39,114 nt of DNA from Prochlorococcus sp. AG-402-L23 (GCA_003216635.1 QCIO01000013.1:1-39114), one strand, 5' to 3'. Shown: positions 21,821 to 30,676, numbered from the stretch's first letter. Numbers and translations are program-made. Notes: generated from the letters alone by a model not told the origin.

Positions 21821-22324
21821 TTGGAGAAATCACCTCAATATCTATTTCTTGCTAGTGGAGTAAATAATGGAGAAGGGTTTTGGATTGTTGGAATAAAAAA
21901 TTGCGATGAAAATATCCTTGAAGATGAAAATCTTTTAGATTGCCATCGAAAAGAACTAATGGGTAATGAATCAGCAAAAGATATTCTTTTTGCTATTAAT
22001 TTAAACGTAAATAATTTATTAAATGAACTAAGAAACAAAAATTATTTAATTGAAAGACCTTCAATGGGAATTTCATTTAATATACCCTTAGAAATCTTGG
22101 AAAATATTTTTGATTTTTGGTTAGATATTTATAAAAATCAAGAGGCCTGGGAAGCTTGTCTAGGTCTTCTTAAAGTTAGAAAAAGGATTCCCCTAACAAA
22201 CTTAATTGAAAGCAAAAGTTTAAAGGGTAACTCTAAAAAATGGGCTGTGAAAATTGAAACTTTACATACTTATATTCCTTCTTCACAAAGATTTAAAAAA
22301 TTAAATGATCCCATGTGGGAGTAA
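21821..22324 (+). CDS. Conserved hypothetical protein, TTG start
   Basis: The 167-residue product starts with TTG in GGAGAAATC context and reads MEKSPQYLFLASGVNNGEGF. It is soluble, with a beta-rich N-terminal part and helices from about residue 60. No motif is recognised. No ATG lies nearby in frame, which supports the TTG. Similar-length hypothetical proteins are found in Prochlorococcus core genomes. Confidence 0.6.
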   Translation: MEKSPQYLFLASGVNNGEGFWIVGIKNCDENILEDENLLDCHRKELMGNESAKDILFAINLNVNNLLNELRNKNYLIERPSMGISFNIPLEILENIFDFWLDIYKNQEAWEACLGLLKVRKRIPLTNLIESKSLKGNSKKWAVKIETLHTYIPSSQRFKKLNDPMWE

Positions 22325-22398
22325 TTTTATCTTTAAATACTCAAAATATTTACTTCGTTGGATATTTAAGTAAAAATATAATAACTAATATTTAAAAA

Positions 22399-22584
22399 AT
22401 GAATAAACCATATTCTTTTAGTATCGATCAAATGAACGGGATTGTAGAGGATACATACACCAAGATAATAAATGAATGCGAAAATTTAAAAAAAAATACT
22501 AATTGTCCAAATGAGCAAGTAGTAGCGCTTTTAAGTGTAATTGCTTCAAATTACACTAATACAACAAAAAAAAACGAAAATTAA
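22399..22584 (+). CDS. Small helical protein, unknown
   Basis: The 61-residue product (MNKPYSFSIDQMNGIVEDTY) is helical with two Cys (NECENLK, TNCPNEQ). It ends one base before the phosphoribosyltransferase start, so the two are likely co-transcribed. Not recognised. Confidence 0.55.
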   Translation: MNKPYSFSIDQMNGIVEDTYTKIINECENLKKNTNCPNEQVVALLSVIASNYTNTTKKNEN

Positions 22585-22585
22585 G

Positions 22586-22981
22586 ATGATAAGTCATTTT
22601 ACTTGGAGCGAATTTGATAAGAGCGTAGAACAAATAGCTAATAAATGTAGGTTTAAGGAGTTTTCTGGAATATATGGAGTTCCTCGTGGTGGATTATGTC
22701 TTGCTGTAGCACTAAGCCATAAATTAAAAATTGAATTAATTTCAGAACCAACAAAAAATTCACTAATAGTAGATGATGTTTATGAAACTGGTCTTACATT
22801 AACGAACTTCAAGGAAATTGAAGGGGCAATGTTTTTTGTATTATTTAGTAAAATAAAACCTACATGGTGGAATACAGTATTTATATCTAAAAAAAACCAA
22901 TGGATTGTTTTCCCATGGGAAAATACTTTAAATTCAAAAAGTGACCGCGAAGATTACTTCAAAAAAAGAGGTTTAAATTGA
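22586..22981 (+). CDS. Phosphoribosyltransferase
   Basis: From ATG 22586 the 131-residue product carries the PRPP-binding motif LIVDDVYETGLTLT (D63, D64 acidic pair) and an early GVPRGGLCLAVAL loop, both typical of type I purine or xanthine-guanine phosphoribosyltransferases. An earlier in-frame start (22541) would add a poor 15-residue extension, overlapping the previous gene. It transfers phosphoribosyl from PRPP to a base. The stop overlaps the next gene's TTG by four bases. Confidence 0.85.
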   Translation: MISHFTWSEFDKSVEQIANKCRFKEFSGIYGVPRGGLCLAVALSHKLKIELISEPTKNSLIVDDVYETGLTLTNFKEIEGAMFFVLFSKIKPTWWNTVFISKKNQWIVFPWENTLNSKSDREDYFKKRGLN

Positions 22982-23436
22982 GAAAGAAATTATATTTGGC
23001 AAATCCATATGGATTTTCAAAACAAACTAAAACTCTCTTACATGAATTTATTGAAATCTTCAATGATTTAAATATAGAAGTATTTGAACCTTTTGAGAGG
23101 GCAAAACCACTAACAAAACAAGAACGTGAATGGGCATATGACGTTGCAAGAAGTAATTTCAATGATTTAAAAGAATGTGATTGTATTTTTGCGATTGTCA
23201 ATGGAAATCCACCAGATGAAGGAGTAATGATAGAATTGGGTATCGCAATAGCTCTAAAAAAGGAAATCTTTTTATTCAGGGATGATTTTAGAAATTGTTC
23301 TGATAGCAATCAATACCCATTAAATCTAATGCTATTTCTTGGACTACCTAAAGATAATTGGGAAAAATATTATTTTGAATCATTACAAGATATAAAAAGT
23401 AATAAAAAAAGATTTGTTGAATGGGCAAAAAAATAA
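22978..23436 (+). CDS. Nucleoside 2-deoxyribosyltransferase-like protein
   Basis: The 152-residue product starts with TTG in the TTGA overlap with the previous gene. It has the family's NPYGFS start, a central DCIFAIVNGNPPDEGVMIELG segment (the Asp and Glu correspond to the usual active-site D-x-G-T-x-x-E-x-G pattern) and the following IAIALKKEIFLFRDD. The family (Pfam PF05014) exchanges bases between deoxynucleosides or hydrolyses dNMPs. Here the usual T is replaced by V (EGVMIELG). Coupling to a phosphoribosyltransferase suggests a nucleobase-salvage pair. Confidence 0.82.
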   Translation: MRKKLYLANPYGFSKQTKTLLHEFIEIFNDLNIEVFEPFERAKPLTKQEREWAYDVARSNFNDLKECDCIFAIVNGNPPDEGVMIELGIAIALKKEIFLFRDDFRNCSDSNQYPLNLMLFLGLPKDNWEKYYFESLQDIKSNKKRFVEWAKK

Positions 23437-23531
23437 GTCCATTAAACTAAATAAGCCATCAATCCTTGAGTTGAAGTTTTAAATTTAATTAGATCTGTTA
23501 AGATGTTAGAATAACTTTTATTTGAAAAATT

Positions 23532-23708
23532 TTGACACAAGTTACAGTAGGAGAAAACGAGGGTATTGAGTCTGCCCTTAGAAGATTTAAAAGACAGGTA
23601 TCTAAATCGGGAATCTTTGCAGATTTAAAAAGACTTAGGCATCATGAAACACCTATTGAAAAATACAAAAGAAAATTGCAACAGAGAAGAAAAGCAAGAA
23701 GAAGATAA
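23532..23708 (+). CDS. rpsU: 30S ribosomal protein S21
   Basis: A TTG at 23532-23534 opens a 58-codon frame reading [20 protein letters not shown], then [19 protein letters not shown] and a highly basic end [13 protein letters not shown]. This is ribosomal protein S21, a small-subunit protein that binds near the mRNA exit site. The length is typical. It is short and has a TTG start, so it is easily missed. Confidence 0.95.
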
Positions 23709-23786
23709 ACAACTAAAGCTTATAAATTCATTATAAATCTATAATAATATTGATTTTTTAGAGGAGTTAAAAATAAAAAAATTTAA

Positions 23787-24107
23787 CTATTTTAGCTTTT
23801 TAAGCTTCTTAATAAGATTTATTCCAATTCCTGATACAGCAAGTAGATCCTTTTCATCAGCAGCAATAACAGCTTTTGTAGTTTTAAATCCAGCCTCATA
23901 AAGAGCTTTTGCACTTTTGGCTCCAACACCAGGAAGTGAGGTTAAAGTTTCAATATTTTTCTTAGGATTTACTGTTTTTGATTTTGTTTTTGTTTTTGAA
24001 GTTTGTGCAGACTTAGATGCTTTTTTTTCTTTCTTTAAAGGAGTTTCAGGGGATACTGCACTTTTTAATAGAATTGATTTTAGTTTACTGAGAAATTTAG
24101 AAATCAT
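23787..24107 (-). CDS. Helix-hairpin-helix DNA-binding protein
   Basis: From ATG 24105-24107 the 106-residue product has a Lys/Ser-rich, disordered N-terminal half (KKEKKASKSAQTSKTKTKSK) and a C-terminal pair of helix-hairpin-helix motifs, LPGVGAKSAKALYEAGFKT and VSGIGINLIKKLKKLK. The two HhH motifs form the DNA-binding (HhH)2 fold seen in repair proteins. An upstream ATG (24140) would add 11 hydrophobic residues and seems less likely. The exact role is unknown. Confidence 0.8.
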   Translation of the reverse strand: MISKFLSKLKSILLKSAVSPETPLKKEKKASKSAQTSKTKTKSKTVNPKKNIETLTSLPGVGAKSAKALYEAGFKTTKAVIAADEKDLLAVSGIGINLIKKLKKLK

Positions 24108-24375
24108 TGCAATATATAAGTAATAAAATTTACTCTTCAATTTAATATTTTATCAAATTCCAAGGGAAATTAATAACAAAATAATAGATAATTGAATAGA
24201 AATAATTTATTTACAATTATATAAAGACACATATTTAATATTTTTGCAAGCTTGGAAGCCATCTCGATGTATTTAAAATTAGTCTAAAAATTATAAAAAG
24301 AAAAATGTACTTTAAAAAGTTAAAATTATTCTTTAATAGTATAGTTAAAACCTTAATAAAAAGCAGATCATAAAA

Positions 24376-24972
24376 ATGAAGCTTATATTTATAAGTGGTC
24401 CTTCTGGAAGCGGTAAAACAACTTTATCAAATCAAATAATATTAAATAATAAAAATGGTTTTGTTTTAAGTACGGACAATTACTATAAAACAGGGCTAAT
24501 AAGTAAATTAATATCAATATTTGTAGAAGGTTATTTTGATAGAAGAATTAGTTTTAATTTCAAACTATTCAAAAAAGATTTTGATTTTATTGTTGAAAAT
24601 AGAATTTCAATACAGGATCGCCATTATAATTTTGAAAAGAAAACAATTAAAAATATCTTAAAGGAAACAAATAATATTAGTTTTTTAATTGTTGAAGGTA
24701 TATTTGCAAAAGAATTCTCAAACACTTTACATAATCAAAATTATTTTTTTTTGGAAATTAAAATTAAAAAACATGATTGTATGAAAAGAGTTCTCCAAAG
24801 AGATATAAAAGAAAGGGGAAAGGATAAAAAACAAGCTGTAAATGATTTCTTAAAATCTTGGGAAATTTATTACGAAAAATTCGAAACAAATGGCATAAAA
24901 AATAATACAAATAAATTTATTATTGAAAAAAACACCAATATAGATCACATTCTGAAAAAATTATTTAATTAA
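24376..24972 (+). CDS. Uridine-kinase-like P-loop kinase
   Basis: The 198-residue product begins MKLIFISGPSGSGKTTLSNQ with a P-loop at residues 8-16. DNYYKTG, a later DRHYNFEKK, IVEGIFAKEF and the RVLQRDIKERGK lid segment match the uridine kinase / phosphoribulokinase fold. It phosphorylates a nucleoside or related small molecule with ATP; the exact substrate is not certain. It converges with the FAD oxidoreductase, sharing 12 bases at the 3' ends. Confidence 0.85.
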   Translation: MKLIFISGPSGSGKTTLSNQIILNNKNGFVLSTDNYYKTGLISKLISIFVEGYFDRRISFNFKLFKKDFDFIVENRISIQDRHYNFEKKTIKNILKETNNISFLIVEGIFAKEFSNTLHNQNYFFLEIKIKKHDCMKRVLQRDIKERGKDKKQAVNDFLKSWEIYYEKFETNGIKNNTNKFIIEKNTNIDHILKKLFN

Positions 24973-26136
24973 ATCATTAAATTTTTTCTCTAATATTAAA
25001 GCACTTAAAATTGAGCCTTCAATTCTGCCAAATCCATCTCCTTCAAACCAGTCTCCGCAAAATCCAATTCTATATTTTCTACTAACTTGTAAGGATAATG
25101 GGACGGCAATTCCAGAAGGTTGTGAAGCTCTCCATTTCATAATAGAGATTTTTTCATCAAAAGTTAATTTATTTACTACAGAGTTCTCGTCAAAAAGTTT
25201 ATTGAAATTTGTAATTATTTTTTGTTTAAAGACTTCTTCATCTTTTGAATTTAAATAAGAATTAATGAACTCTATATTTTTTGAATGTACTACAATACCT
25301 AATTTGTTATTATCTTGCTGTTGAAAAATAATTCTTTCAAATCTATATTTTTTTTCTAACTTATTTTTCAAATAAAAATACCTTTGTTTTTTAGAATAAA
25401 AATCTTTATAACTATAATTTTTATTTGTGTAAATTAAAAAAGTTAACCTAGGAATAAATGTTTGTTTTTCTAAAAAATTCAATAGCATATCTATTTTTTT
25501 ATCATAATTTATAGGAATAGCTTTTCTTAATGGAATTTGATTTATGTTTAATATTTTCAATGACCTTTTATGTAACAACAAATTAGTTGCACAAATAAGA
25601 TATTTAGACTTGAATTTGTCGCCATTTTTTGAGGTTAGTACCCATTCCTTATCATTAAACTTCATATCAACTATTAAAGTTTCAAAGTAAAAATTAATTT
25701 TTCCCTTTAAATTATTAGATTCAATTATCTTTTGCGAAAATTGACTCATAGAATCTAAAGATAAATAATTAACACCACAAGAAAATTCTGAATTATTTTG
25801 GGTTTTTAAATTAGAATCTTCATTTAGAAAAAATATATCTGAGTCGTCAATTTTAATAAATTTATTTTCCAATAATTCATCAATATAAGTTTTTAAAAGA
25901 AGATTATTTTTACTGTTAGAGATATTAAAATTTGGAGAACCATGGTTTAGTTTCCATCCCTCAAATCTTTTGCTTATTCTTGTACTTGATCTCCCTCCAA
26001 GTCCACGACCAATCTCAATTAATGCAATTTTTTTTGTAATATTATTTTTTAGATACTTCGAAGCGAAAACACATGCAGATATTCCTCCACCTATTATTAA
26101 TAAGTCATATGTAAAATAACTTTTCATAAGTATCAA
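24961..26136 (-). CDS. FAD-dependent oxidoreductase, renalase-like amine oxidase fold
   Basis: The 391-residue product has an N-terminal dinucleotide motif LIIGGGISACVFASKYL (about residues 13-29), the GRGLGGRSSTR segment typical of flavin amine oxidases, and a C-terminal FAD motif FCGDWFEGDGFGRIEGSILS. This combination is characteristic of renalase-like NAD(P)/FAD-dependent oxidoreductases. The substrate cannot be predicted. A MetF-like gene lies 11 bp upstream on the same strand, so the two are probably one operon. Confidence 0.85.
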   Translation of the reverse strand: MILMKSYFTYDLLIIGGGISACVFASKYLKNNITKKIALIEIGRGLGGRSSTRISKRFEGWKLNHGSPNFNISNSKNNLLLKTYIDELLENKFIKIDDSDIFFLNEDSNLKTQNNSEFSCGVNYLSLDSMSQFSQKIIESNNLKGKINFYFETLIVDMKFNDKEWVLTSKNGDKFKSKYLICATNLLLHKRSLKILNINQIPLRKAIPINYDKKIDMLLNFLEKQTFIPRLTFLIYTNKNYSYKDFYSKKQRYFYLKNKLEKKYRFERIIFQQQDNNKLGIVVHSKNIEFINSYLNSKDEEVFKQKIITNFNKLFDENSVVNKLTFDEKISIMKWRASQPSGIAVPLSLQVSRKYRIGFCGDWFEGDGFGRIEGSILSALILEKKFNDLIK

Positions 26137-26147
26137 ATTGAAAGAAA

Positions 26148-26951
26148 TTATCTTTCATTTTCTAAAAAACTATAAACAGAATTAAGTTTATCTGATGATG
26201 AAAAATCAGATTCAATAAGAGGAGTGATATTATTTTTCTTATAAAAACTAACTAAATCGCTCGTAAATTCAAAAAAATTCTCTAACGAATATAAACACTT
26301 TTCTGATATGTGCACCTCTTTCCAAGGACGAAATTTAAACCGCGCTATAAATTGTTTAGAAGGAATAAATAAACTTCCAAATAAATTTAATTTTTCATCT
26401 TTTACCACTTTCTTTAGATAAGTCACCTCATTATGAAGAACTTTTAGATCTGTCCCATATTGAAACCAAATTGAATTTATTAATCCCGTAGAAATTTTTC
26501 TTACAATCCTTTCTCTTTCTGAAGAAATCTTATAATATTTTTCCAAGTATGGATTGTAAGCTATCCCTAATTTAACTTTTATACTTTTTTCTTTTTTTAA
26601 ATAACCTAATACATCAATTGAATCAAAGTTTTTTTTCTTATTTGATCCTGACACAAGCAGGATTTCATTATTTATATTAGTGTTGGAATTTTTAACAAAG
26701 TCTAAAAAATCCTGATATGATTTATTTTTATTTTTTGAATATTGATGATAAAGACTATAATGATAAGTCACATTAAATTCATGGAAGTTTTTAGATATAT
26801 AATTAATAGCTGAATTAAATAATTCCTTCTTAATAATTCCTTTACAGGGAATATTTATATTTTTTATATTATTTAATTTGCAGAAATTAAGTTTATTTTC
26901 TAACTGAGAAATATTTTTAAATGAGAGTTCAAATCTTATATTATTGTTCAT
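26148..26951 (-). CDS. Methylenetetrahydrofolate-reductase-like barrel protein
   Basis: The 267-residue product shows several MetF-family features: an early VTYHYSLYHQY segment, ILLVSGSN, then LGIAYNPYLEKYY, and the late SLFIPSKQFIARFKFRPWKE stretch. These are the positions of strands and loops in the MTHFR barrel. Identity is low, so it may be a divergent paralogue with another reaction. It leads an operon with the FAD oxidoreductase. Confidence 0.6.
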   Translation of the reverse strand: MNNNIRFELSFKNISQLENKLNFCKLNNIKNINIPCKGIIKKELFNSAINYISKNFHEFNVTYHYSLYHQYSKNKNKSYQDFLDFVKNSNTNINNEILLVSGSNKKKNFDSIDVLGYLKKEKSIKVKLGIAYNPYLEKYYKISSERERIVRKISTGLINSIWFQYGTDLKVLHNEVTYLKKVVKDEKLNLFGSLFIPSKQFIARFKFRPWKEVHISEKCLYSLENFFEFTSDLVSFYKKNNITPLIESDFSSSDKLNSVYSFLENER

Positions 26952-27384
26952 TATTTAGTACTCATATTAACCACCACAACATATTAACGAAAACACGCAT
27001 CTGCTACGATTCTTATTTTTGAAGCCATCTTTTTATTCTTAACCTTTAGCAAAAAAACAGGAGAATTCTCCAATACAGCTTTTAAGGAAATTTTATCTTC
27101 AACAGATTTTGCAATAATGTCATTATAACATTTCCAATTTTCTGGTATTACTAAACCAGGACACGATAAACAAAGACTTGCAAAAATCCCAAAGATAGGA
27201 ACAAAAAAACCCTCATAACAAATAAAAGTTTAACTTTACTAAGTAAAATAAATAGAACAAAGTTTAAATTTTATGGAGAATAATTAATAAATTATATCCA
27301 TTCTTATTTTGGCAAATTTTTAATCCATGAAAGATTTTCATGAACTCTAGAGGTTAGAATATCACAAAAGTATTATTTTAGAAT
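26952..27384. other. Gap between MetF-like gene and next plus-strand gene
   Basis: This 433-bp gap contains the frameshifted gene at 26984-27216. The part 27217-27384 is very AT-rich, with no structure or ORF I can support; it presumably holds the promoter of the gene at 27385. Confidence 0.5.
26984..27216 (-). pseudogene. Secreted or lipoprotein gene broken at a poly-T run
   Basis: A minus-strand ATG (27214-27216) starts MRVFF, but after a run of seven T (27203-27209 on the plus strand as A) the frame shifts. If one T is added, a 77-residue protein results: MRVFFVPIFGIFASLCLSCP, then GLVIPENWKCYNDI and an end ASKIRIVADACFR. The open part is well formed, with a signal or lipobox-like segment (LCLSC) and further Cys. 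Either it is a pseudogene, a read error, or a slippage site. Confidence 0.6.
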
Positions 27385-27789
27385 ATGGCCACCCAAAATT
27401 ATTTAATTGCAATAGCTTTAATAGAGCAAAACCTTGTTAGAGCAATGCCTCTTGGAGGTAAAGAAATTAAAGATAATTTAGAGGAGTCAGAAAATCTTAA
27501 GAAACTTGGAGAAGAAGTTATTTTAAATCTTCTAATGAGAGTATTTCAAAGAAGTGATGAAGGTGCTTTAAAAAGGGCTTCTGAAGAAAAAGGTTTACTA
27601 CTAGTTAATATGCATCCAAAAAGAATGCAAAAAGAACTTCCATTTATTAAATCTGAATGGATAAGAGACGGTGATACACAACAATTTTTAAAATACCTTG
27701 GCAATCTCTCCAAAGAAGTATGGACTGCATCATTTGTAAAGTACAAGGGAATTGAATTTACTTCAATCTCTAAAAGTGAAGAAATCTAA
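27385..27789 (+). CDS. Conserved hypothetical cyanobacterial protein
   Basis: The 134-residue product starts MATQNYLIAIALIEQNLVRA and is mostly helical and soluble. It contains a charged helix GEEVILNLLMRVFQRSDEGA. I do not recognise a domain. A hydrophobic but short start could be an amphipathic helix rather than a signal peptide. It converges with the S51 peptidase gene. Confidence 0.65.
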   Translation: MATQNYLIAIALIEQNLVRAMPLGGKEIKDNLEESENLKKLGEEVILNLLMRVFQRSDEGALKRASEEKGLLLVNMHPKRMQKELPFIKSEWIRDGDTQQFLKYLGNLSKEVWTASFVKYKGIEFTSISKSEEI

Positions 27790-27809
27790 AATATATATAT
27801 ATTTTCTTT

Positions 27810-28490
27810 TTATAGAATTTCTTTCTTTAAAGTATTATTTTCCTTATAGACTTTAAAACACTTTCTACCATTACCAAAATCTATTGAGGAATATTCACTA
27901 TTATTTTTGACGTGCATGGCACAATTGCCCTCTATACAAATACAAGATTCAATAATTTCCCTATTTATAACATCATTAACGTAAGGCTCCCTCTCTTTTT
28001 CTTCATCGAAATGAGGGCAAGCAATACCTTCAACTATTCCTAAGCAATCAATTATGGCTAATTCTTCAGCATAAGAATCAGTTATACCTTTATCAAACCA
28101 ACAAATAGCCCCAGCGCTTACACCACTCATCACAATTCCTTTTTCATAAGCATTTCGCAAAATTTCATGTAAATTCCATTCTTTCCAGACAGCTAACATA
28201 CTTTTTGTATTTCCTCCTCCAACATAAATAATATCTTGACTTAAAACTTTATCTTCTAAGTTTTCTGTTCTAGAGAATAAATCAATATGACTTGTTATAC
28301 AATCAAGTTTAGAAAATGCTCTATAAAAATTTAGTTTGTACAAATTACTATCACCAGATGCCGTTGGAATAAAACAAATTTTTGGTCTTTTTTTATTAAT
28401 TAATGAAATTATATATTTCTCAATTTCAAGAGAACCTAAAGAACGTCCAAACCCACCTCCACCAATTGCCACTATATTTTTACTATGCAT
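27810..28490 (-). CDS. Peptidase S51 (dipeptidase E / cyanophycinase-like)
   Basis: The 226-residue product has the S51 nucleophile elbow GVSAGAIC with Ser125, preceded by IIYVGGGNTKSMLAVW (the GGG-T loop) and followed by ACPHFDEEKERE, where His and Glu complete the active site. The family includes PepE, cleaving Asp-X dipeptides, and cyanophycinase. The size (226) and lack of signal suggest a cytoplasmic PepE-like enzyme. It is divergent from the GNAT gene, which starts 20 bp away, so they share a promoter region. Confidence 0.88.
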   Translation of the reverse strand: MHSKNIVAIGGGGFGRSLGSLEIEKYIISLINKKRPKICFIPTASGDSNLYKLNFYRAFSKLDCITSHIDLFSRTENLEDKVLSQDIIYVGGGNTKSMLAVWKEWNLHEILRNAYEKGIVMSGVSAGAICWFDKGITDSYAEELAIIDCLGIVEGIACPHFDEEKEREPYVNDVINREIIESCICIEGNCAMHVKNNSEYSSIDFGNGRKCFKVYKENNTLKKEIL

Positions 28491-28510
28491 TTTAAATAGG
28501 AGATTTGTTT

Positions 28511-28972
28511 ATGAATTTAAGACAAATTACCATTAAAGATCAACTGGAATTAAAGAAGGTTTATTTTGATTCAATTCAATCTCTAGATGAAAAAATTTAT
28601 AGTCAAGAACAAAAAAGGGCCTGGTCAAGTCAAGCTTGGAATAATTCAAATTTTGATAAATCAATAACTAAAGGGCAAGGGTGGCTTCTAAGTAAACAAG
28701 GAATTATTATTGCGTTTGCCACAAGATATCCCACAGATAGAATTGCATTATTTTACTGTAAGGGTAAATACCAAAGAAGAGGCTTCGGCTCTAAGTTACT
28801 GCATAAATTAGAAGAAGAAGCTAAGAAAGAAGGTTTAGATTCTCTTTCAACTGAAGCAAGCTTAATAAGTTATGAATTATTTCTTAAAAATAAATGGAAA
28901 ATAATACGTAAAGAAAAAGTTATTATAAATAACATTTTTTTTGAAAGATATAAAATGACTAAAATTATATAA
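28511..28972 (+). CDS. GNAT family N-acetyltransferase
   Basis: From ATG 28511 the 153-residue product has the acetyl-CoA-binding motif A, KYQRRGFGSKLLHKLEEEA (the R/Q-x-x-G-x-G/A pattern), and the motif B helix following LSTEASLISYELFLKNKWK. This places it with the YjdJ/YafP-like GNATs. The acceptor substrate is unknown. An earlier in-frame TTG (28505) adds two residues and is possible. Confidence 0.85.
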   Translation: MNLRQITIKDQLELKKVYFDSIQSLDEKIYSQEQKRAWSSQAWNNSNFDKSITKGQGWLLSKQGIIIAFATRYPTDRIALFYCKGKYQRRGFGSKLLHKLEEEAKKEGLDSLSTEASLISYELFLKNKWKIIRKEKVIINNIFFERYKMTKII

Positions 28973-28984
28973 AATTAATTAATA

Positions 28985-29302
28985 ATGTCTGGTAAAAGCA
29001 AGGGATTAATTCTGATTCAAAGAGTTATACATTGGACGTTGTACTTTTTTTCAGGATTTATACTTTATTCAACCAAAGGTATTTTACCTTCTATGTTAAT
29101 TACTTTCTCAAGAATTATTTATCCATTATCTATTTTTTGGCTACAAATACGAATAAAAAAAAGAACCAATTTTCTGCCTATTGATTCAAAAATGACAACT
29201 TCGCAATTATGGTTCAATATATTACCCGTTATTGCATCACTATTAACTGTAATTTTTTCTTTAACAAATGTATTTTTATATATTCTTAGGAAAATTACTT
29301 AA
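28985..29302 (+). CDS. Small membrane protein, unknown
   Basis: The 105-residue product has three or four hydrophobic segments (about residues 13-30, 33-52 and 77-102). The N-terminus is basic. It follows the GNAT gene by 12 bp on the same strand and is probably co-transcribed. Not recognised. Confidence 0.6.
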   Translation: MSGKSKGLILIQRVIHWTLYFFSGFILYSTKGILPSMLITFSRIIYPLSIFWLQIRIKKRTNFLPIDSKMTTSQLWFNILPVIASLLTVIFSLTNVFLYILRKIT

Positions 29303-29428
29303 CTCTTAAATTAATTAAATTAATTATTATCTAATCGCATTAGAAATTTTTCTCATAAAAAACATAATGTAAAGAAATTTGCCTTTTACTAATATTTGTT
29401 TAAATTTTAAATAGTTATCAATGCAATC

Positions 29429-29578
29429 ATGAAAAATATTTTATTAAAGGGAAATATTAATTTTGATAAAAAAAAAGATATAAATGATTATGAATTATTC
29501 TCTTTAAAGATCACAGATAGTTTATATAAAAAAGATATTGGAAAATTTCTTGAGACTCTTTCTTCTCACTTTATTTAG
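29429..29578 (+). CDS. 49-residue small protein, unknown
   Basis: ATG at 29429 opens MKNILLKGNINFDKKKDIND and ends LETLSSHFI with TAG at 29576-29578. It is Lys-rich, helical and soluble. It lies between two plus-strand genes. Support comes from the regular reading frame alone. Confidence 0.4.
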   Translation: MKNILLKGNINFDKKKDINDYELFSLKITDSLYKKDIGKFLETLSSHFI

Positions 29579-29667
29579 GAAAATATATTTTCTGATCTTC
29601 AAATTCAAACAGTCTGAAAAATAAACGAGTTTTTGAAGGATAATATATAAAAATTAAAACTATTCCT

Positions 29668-29985
29668 ATGCAATTATTCCTTGCTGACTGCCAATTCCCA
29701 GATATTGAAAACCAAGTAAAAGCTTATCAATTATTTGTGGAAGCCTGGGAAAATGGTGAAATGGCTAAATCAGATAAAACAGATAAATTTGAGATGTTGT
29801 TTAGAGTACATGCACCAGGAGAAGGGAGGGTAGTTTGTTTATGCAAGGCTCATAGTGATAAGGAAATTTTTGAGCATTTTGCCCCATGGAGAGCCAAATT
29901 CGGCATTCATATGGAATTTACTCCAGTAATAAGTTGTCAGAATATCGTTGATTACCATAAAGATTTGTTCAAAACTTTAGGTTAA
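29668..29985 (+). CDS. DUF3303-type conserved cyanobacterial protein
   Basis: The 105-residue product starts MQLFLADCQFPDIENQVKAY and contains FEMLFRVHAPGEGRVVCLCK, then HFAPWRAKFGIHMEFTPVIS. This pattern matches the DUF3303 family of short ferredoxin-fold-like (dimeric alpha-beta barrel) proteins. Its function is unknown. It is highly regular and most likely expressed. Confidence 0.7.
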   Translation: MQLFLADCQFPDIENQVKAYQLFVEAWENGEMAKSDKTDKFEMLFRVHAPGEGRVVCLCKAHSDKEIFEHFAPWRAKFGIHMEFTPVISCQNIVDYHKDLFKTLG

Positions 29986-30008
29986 TAAGCATAAATCCTA
30001 ATTTTATT

Positions 30009-30188
30009 GTGATTAAACCTTTTTCCAATCGTATTTTTAAAAAAAAAGATAGAAATTTCTCTTCTTCAAAAAGTAAGCTTAACCAAGAAGAGAGTGCCAA
30101 ATCCAAACCATTAATAATATTTGGTTTTATCATCTCATTAACTTCCATCTTTTTACTTTTGTTCACCATTAATAATAAATTTGGTTGA
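30009..30188 (+). CDS. 59-residue single-pass membrane protein
   Basis: GTG at 30009 opens MIKPFSNRIFKKKDRNFSSS and the C-terminal half is one membrane helix (LIIFGFIISLTSIFLLLFTI) ending at TGA 30186-30188. The basic N-terminus followed by a C-terminal helix suggests a tail-anchored protein. Not recognised. Confidence 0.45.
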   Translation: MIKPFSNRIFKKKDRNFSSSKSKLNQEESAKSKPLIIFGFIISLTSIFLLLFTINNKFG

Positions 30189-30257
30189 ATTTTGAGTAAT
30201 TTGAGCTATTACCTGGGAACAAATATGTTCTATTATTAATTTAAAATAACTAACTAA

Positions 30258-30374
30258 ATGGCTTTTAACGAAGGAGGGATGGCATCAGGCCTTCTTATCA
30301 TCGCAGTATCAATATTTTTTGCTGCCGGTTTTGGATTTTTAGTCTTGCATTTTGTCCCTGGAACTCCATTTTAG
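30258..30374 (+). CDS. 38-residue single-helix membrane protein
   Basis: ATG at 30258 opens MAFNEGGMASGLLIIAVSIF, followed by FAAGFGFLVLHFVPGTPF and TAG. One helix spans about residues 10-32. It has the size and shape of small photosynthetic-membrane subunits, but I cannot match it to a named one. The codon use and the conserved-looking ending (FVPGTPF) support a real gene. Confidence 0.55.
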   Translation: MAFNEGGMASGLLIIAVSIFFAAGFGFLVLHFVPGTPF

Positions 30375-30406
30375 GTTATCCAACTTAATTTAATTCACAA
30401 AATTTA

Positions 30407-30676
30407 TTAAACATTAACAGTCTCTAAATCCTGCATTTGATTATCATCAGAATTAGATTTCTTCTTTAATCGATAGGAATAAACTAAAGATCCTAAAGCT
30501 ATGGTGCTAGAGGCAAAAATACCCGATATGAGTATCAAGGCAAAAAGACCTCCCATTAGTCCCCCTTTTAATCTAAGCAAATTTGATTTAATTAAAAGTA
30601 TTGATAAATAAACAATAGTAGCTTTAAGAGAAGAGTTTTTCAAAAAAGTAAATGTATAAAAAGGATTTAACAACAT
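30407..30676 (-). CDS. Small membrane protein, start uncertain
   Basis: The frame encodes 89 residues from ATG 30674-30676. The better-defined part begins at the second Met (MGGLFALILISGIFASSTIA) and has one membrane helix followed by a charged tail KKKSNSDDNQMQDLETVNV. The upstream 40 residues are hydrophobic and less protein-like, so the true start may be the internal ATG. Not recognised. Confidence 0.5.
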   Translation of the reverse strand: MLLNPFYTFTFLKNSSLKATIVYLSILLIKSNLLRLKGGLMGGLFALILISGIFASSTIALGSLVYSYRLKKKSNSDDNQMQDLETVNV

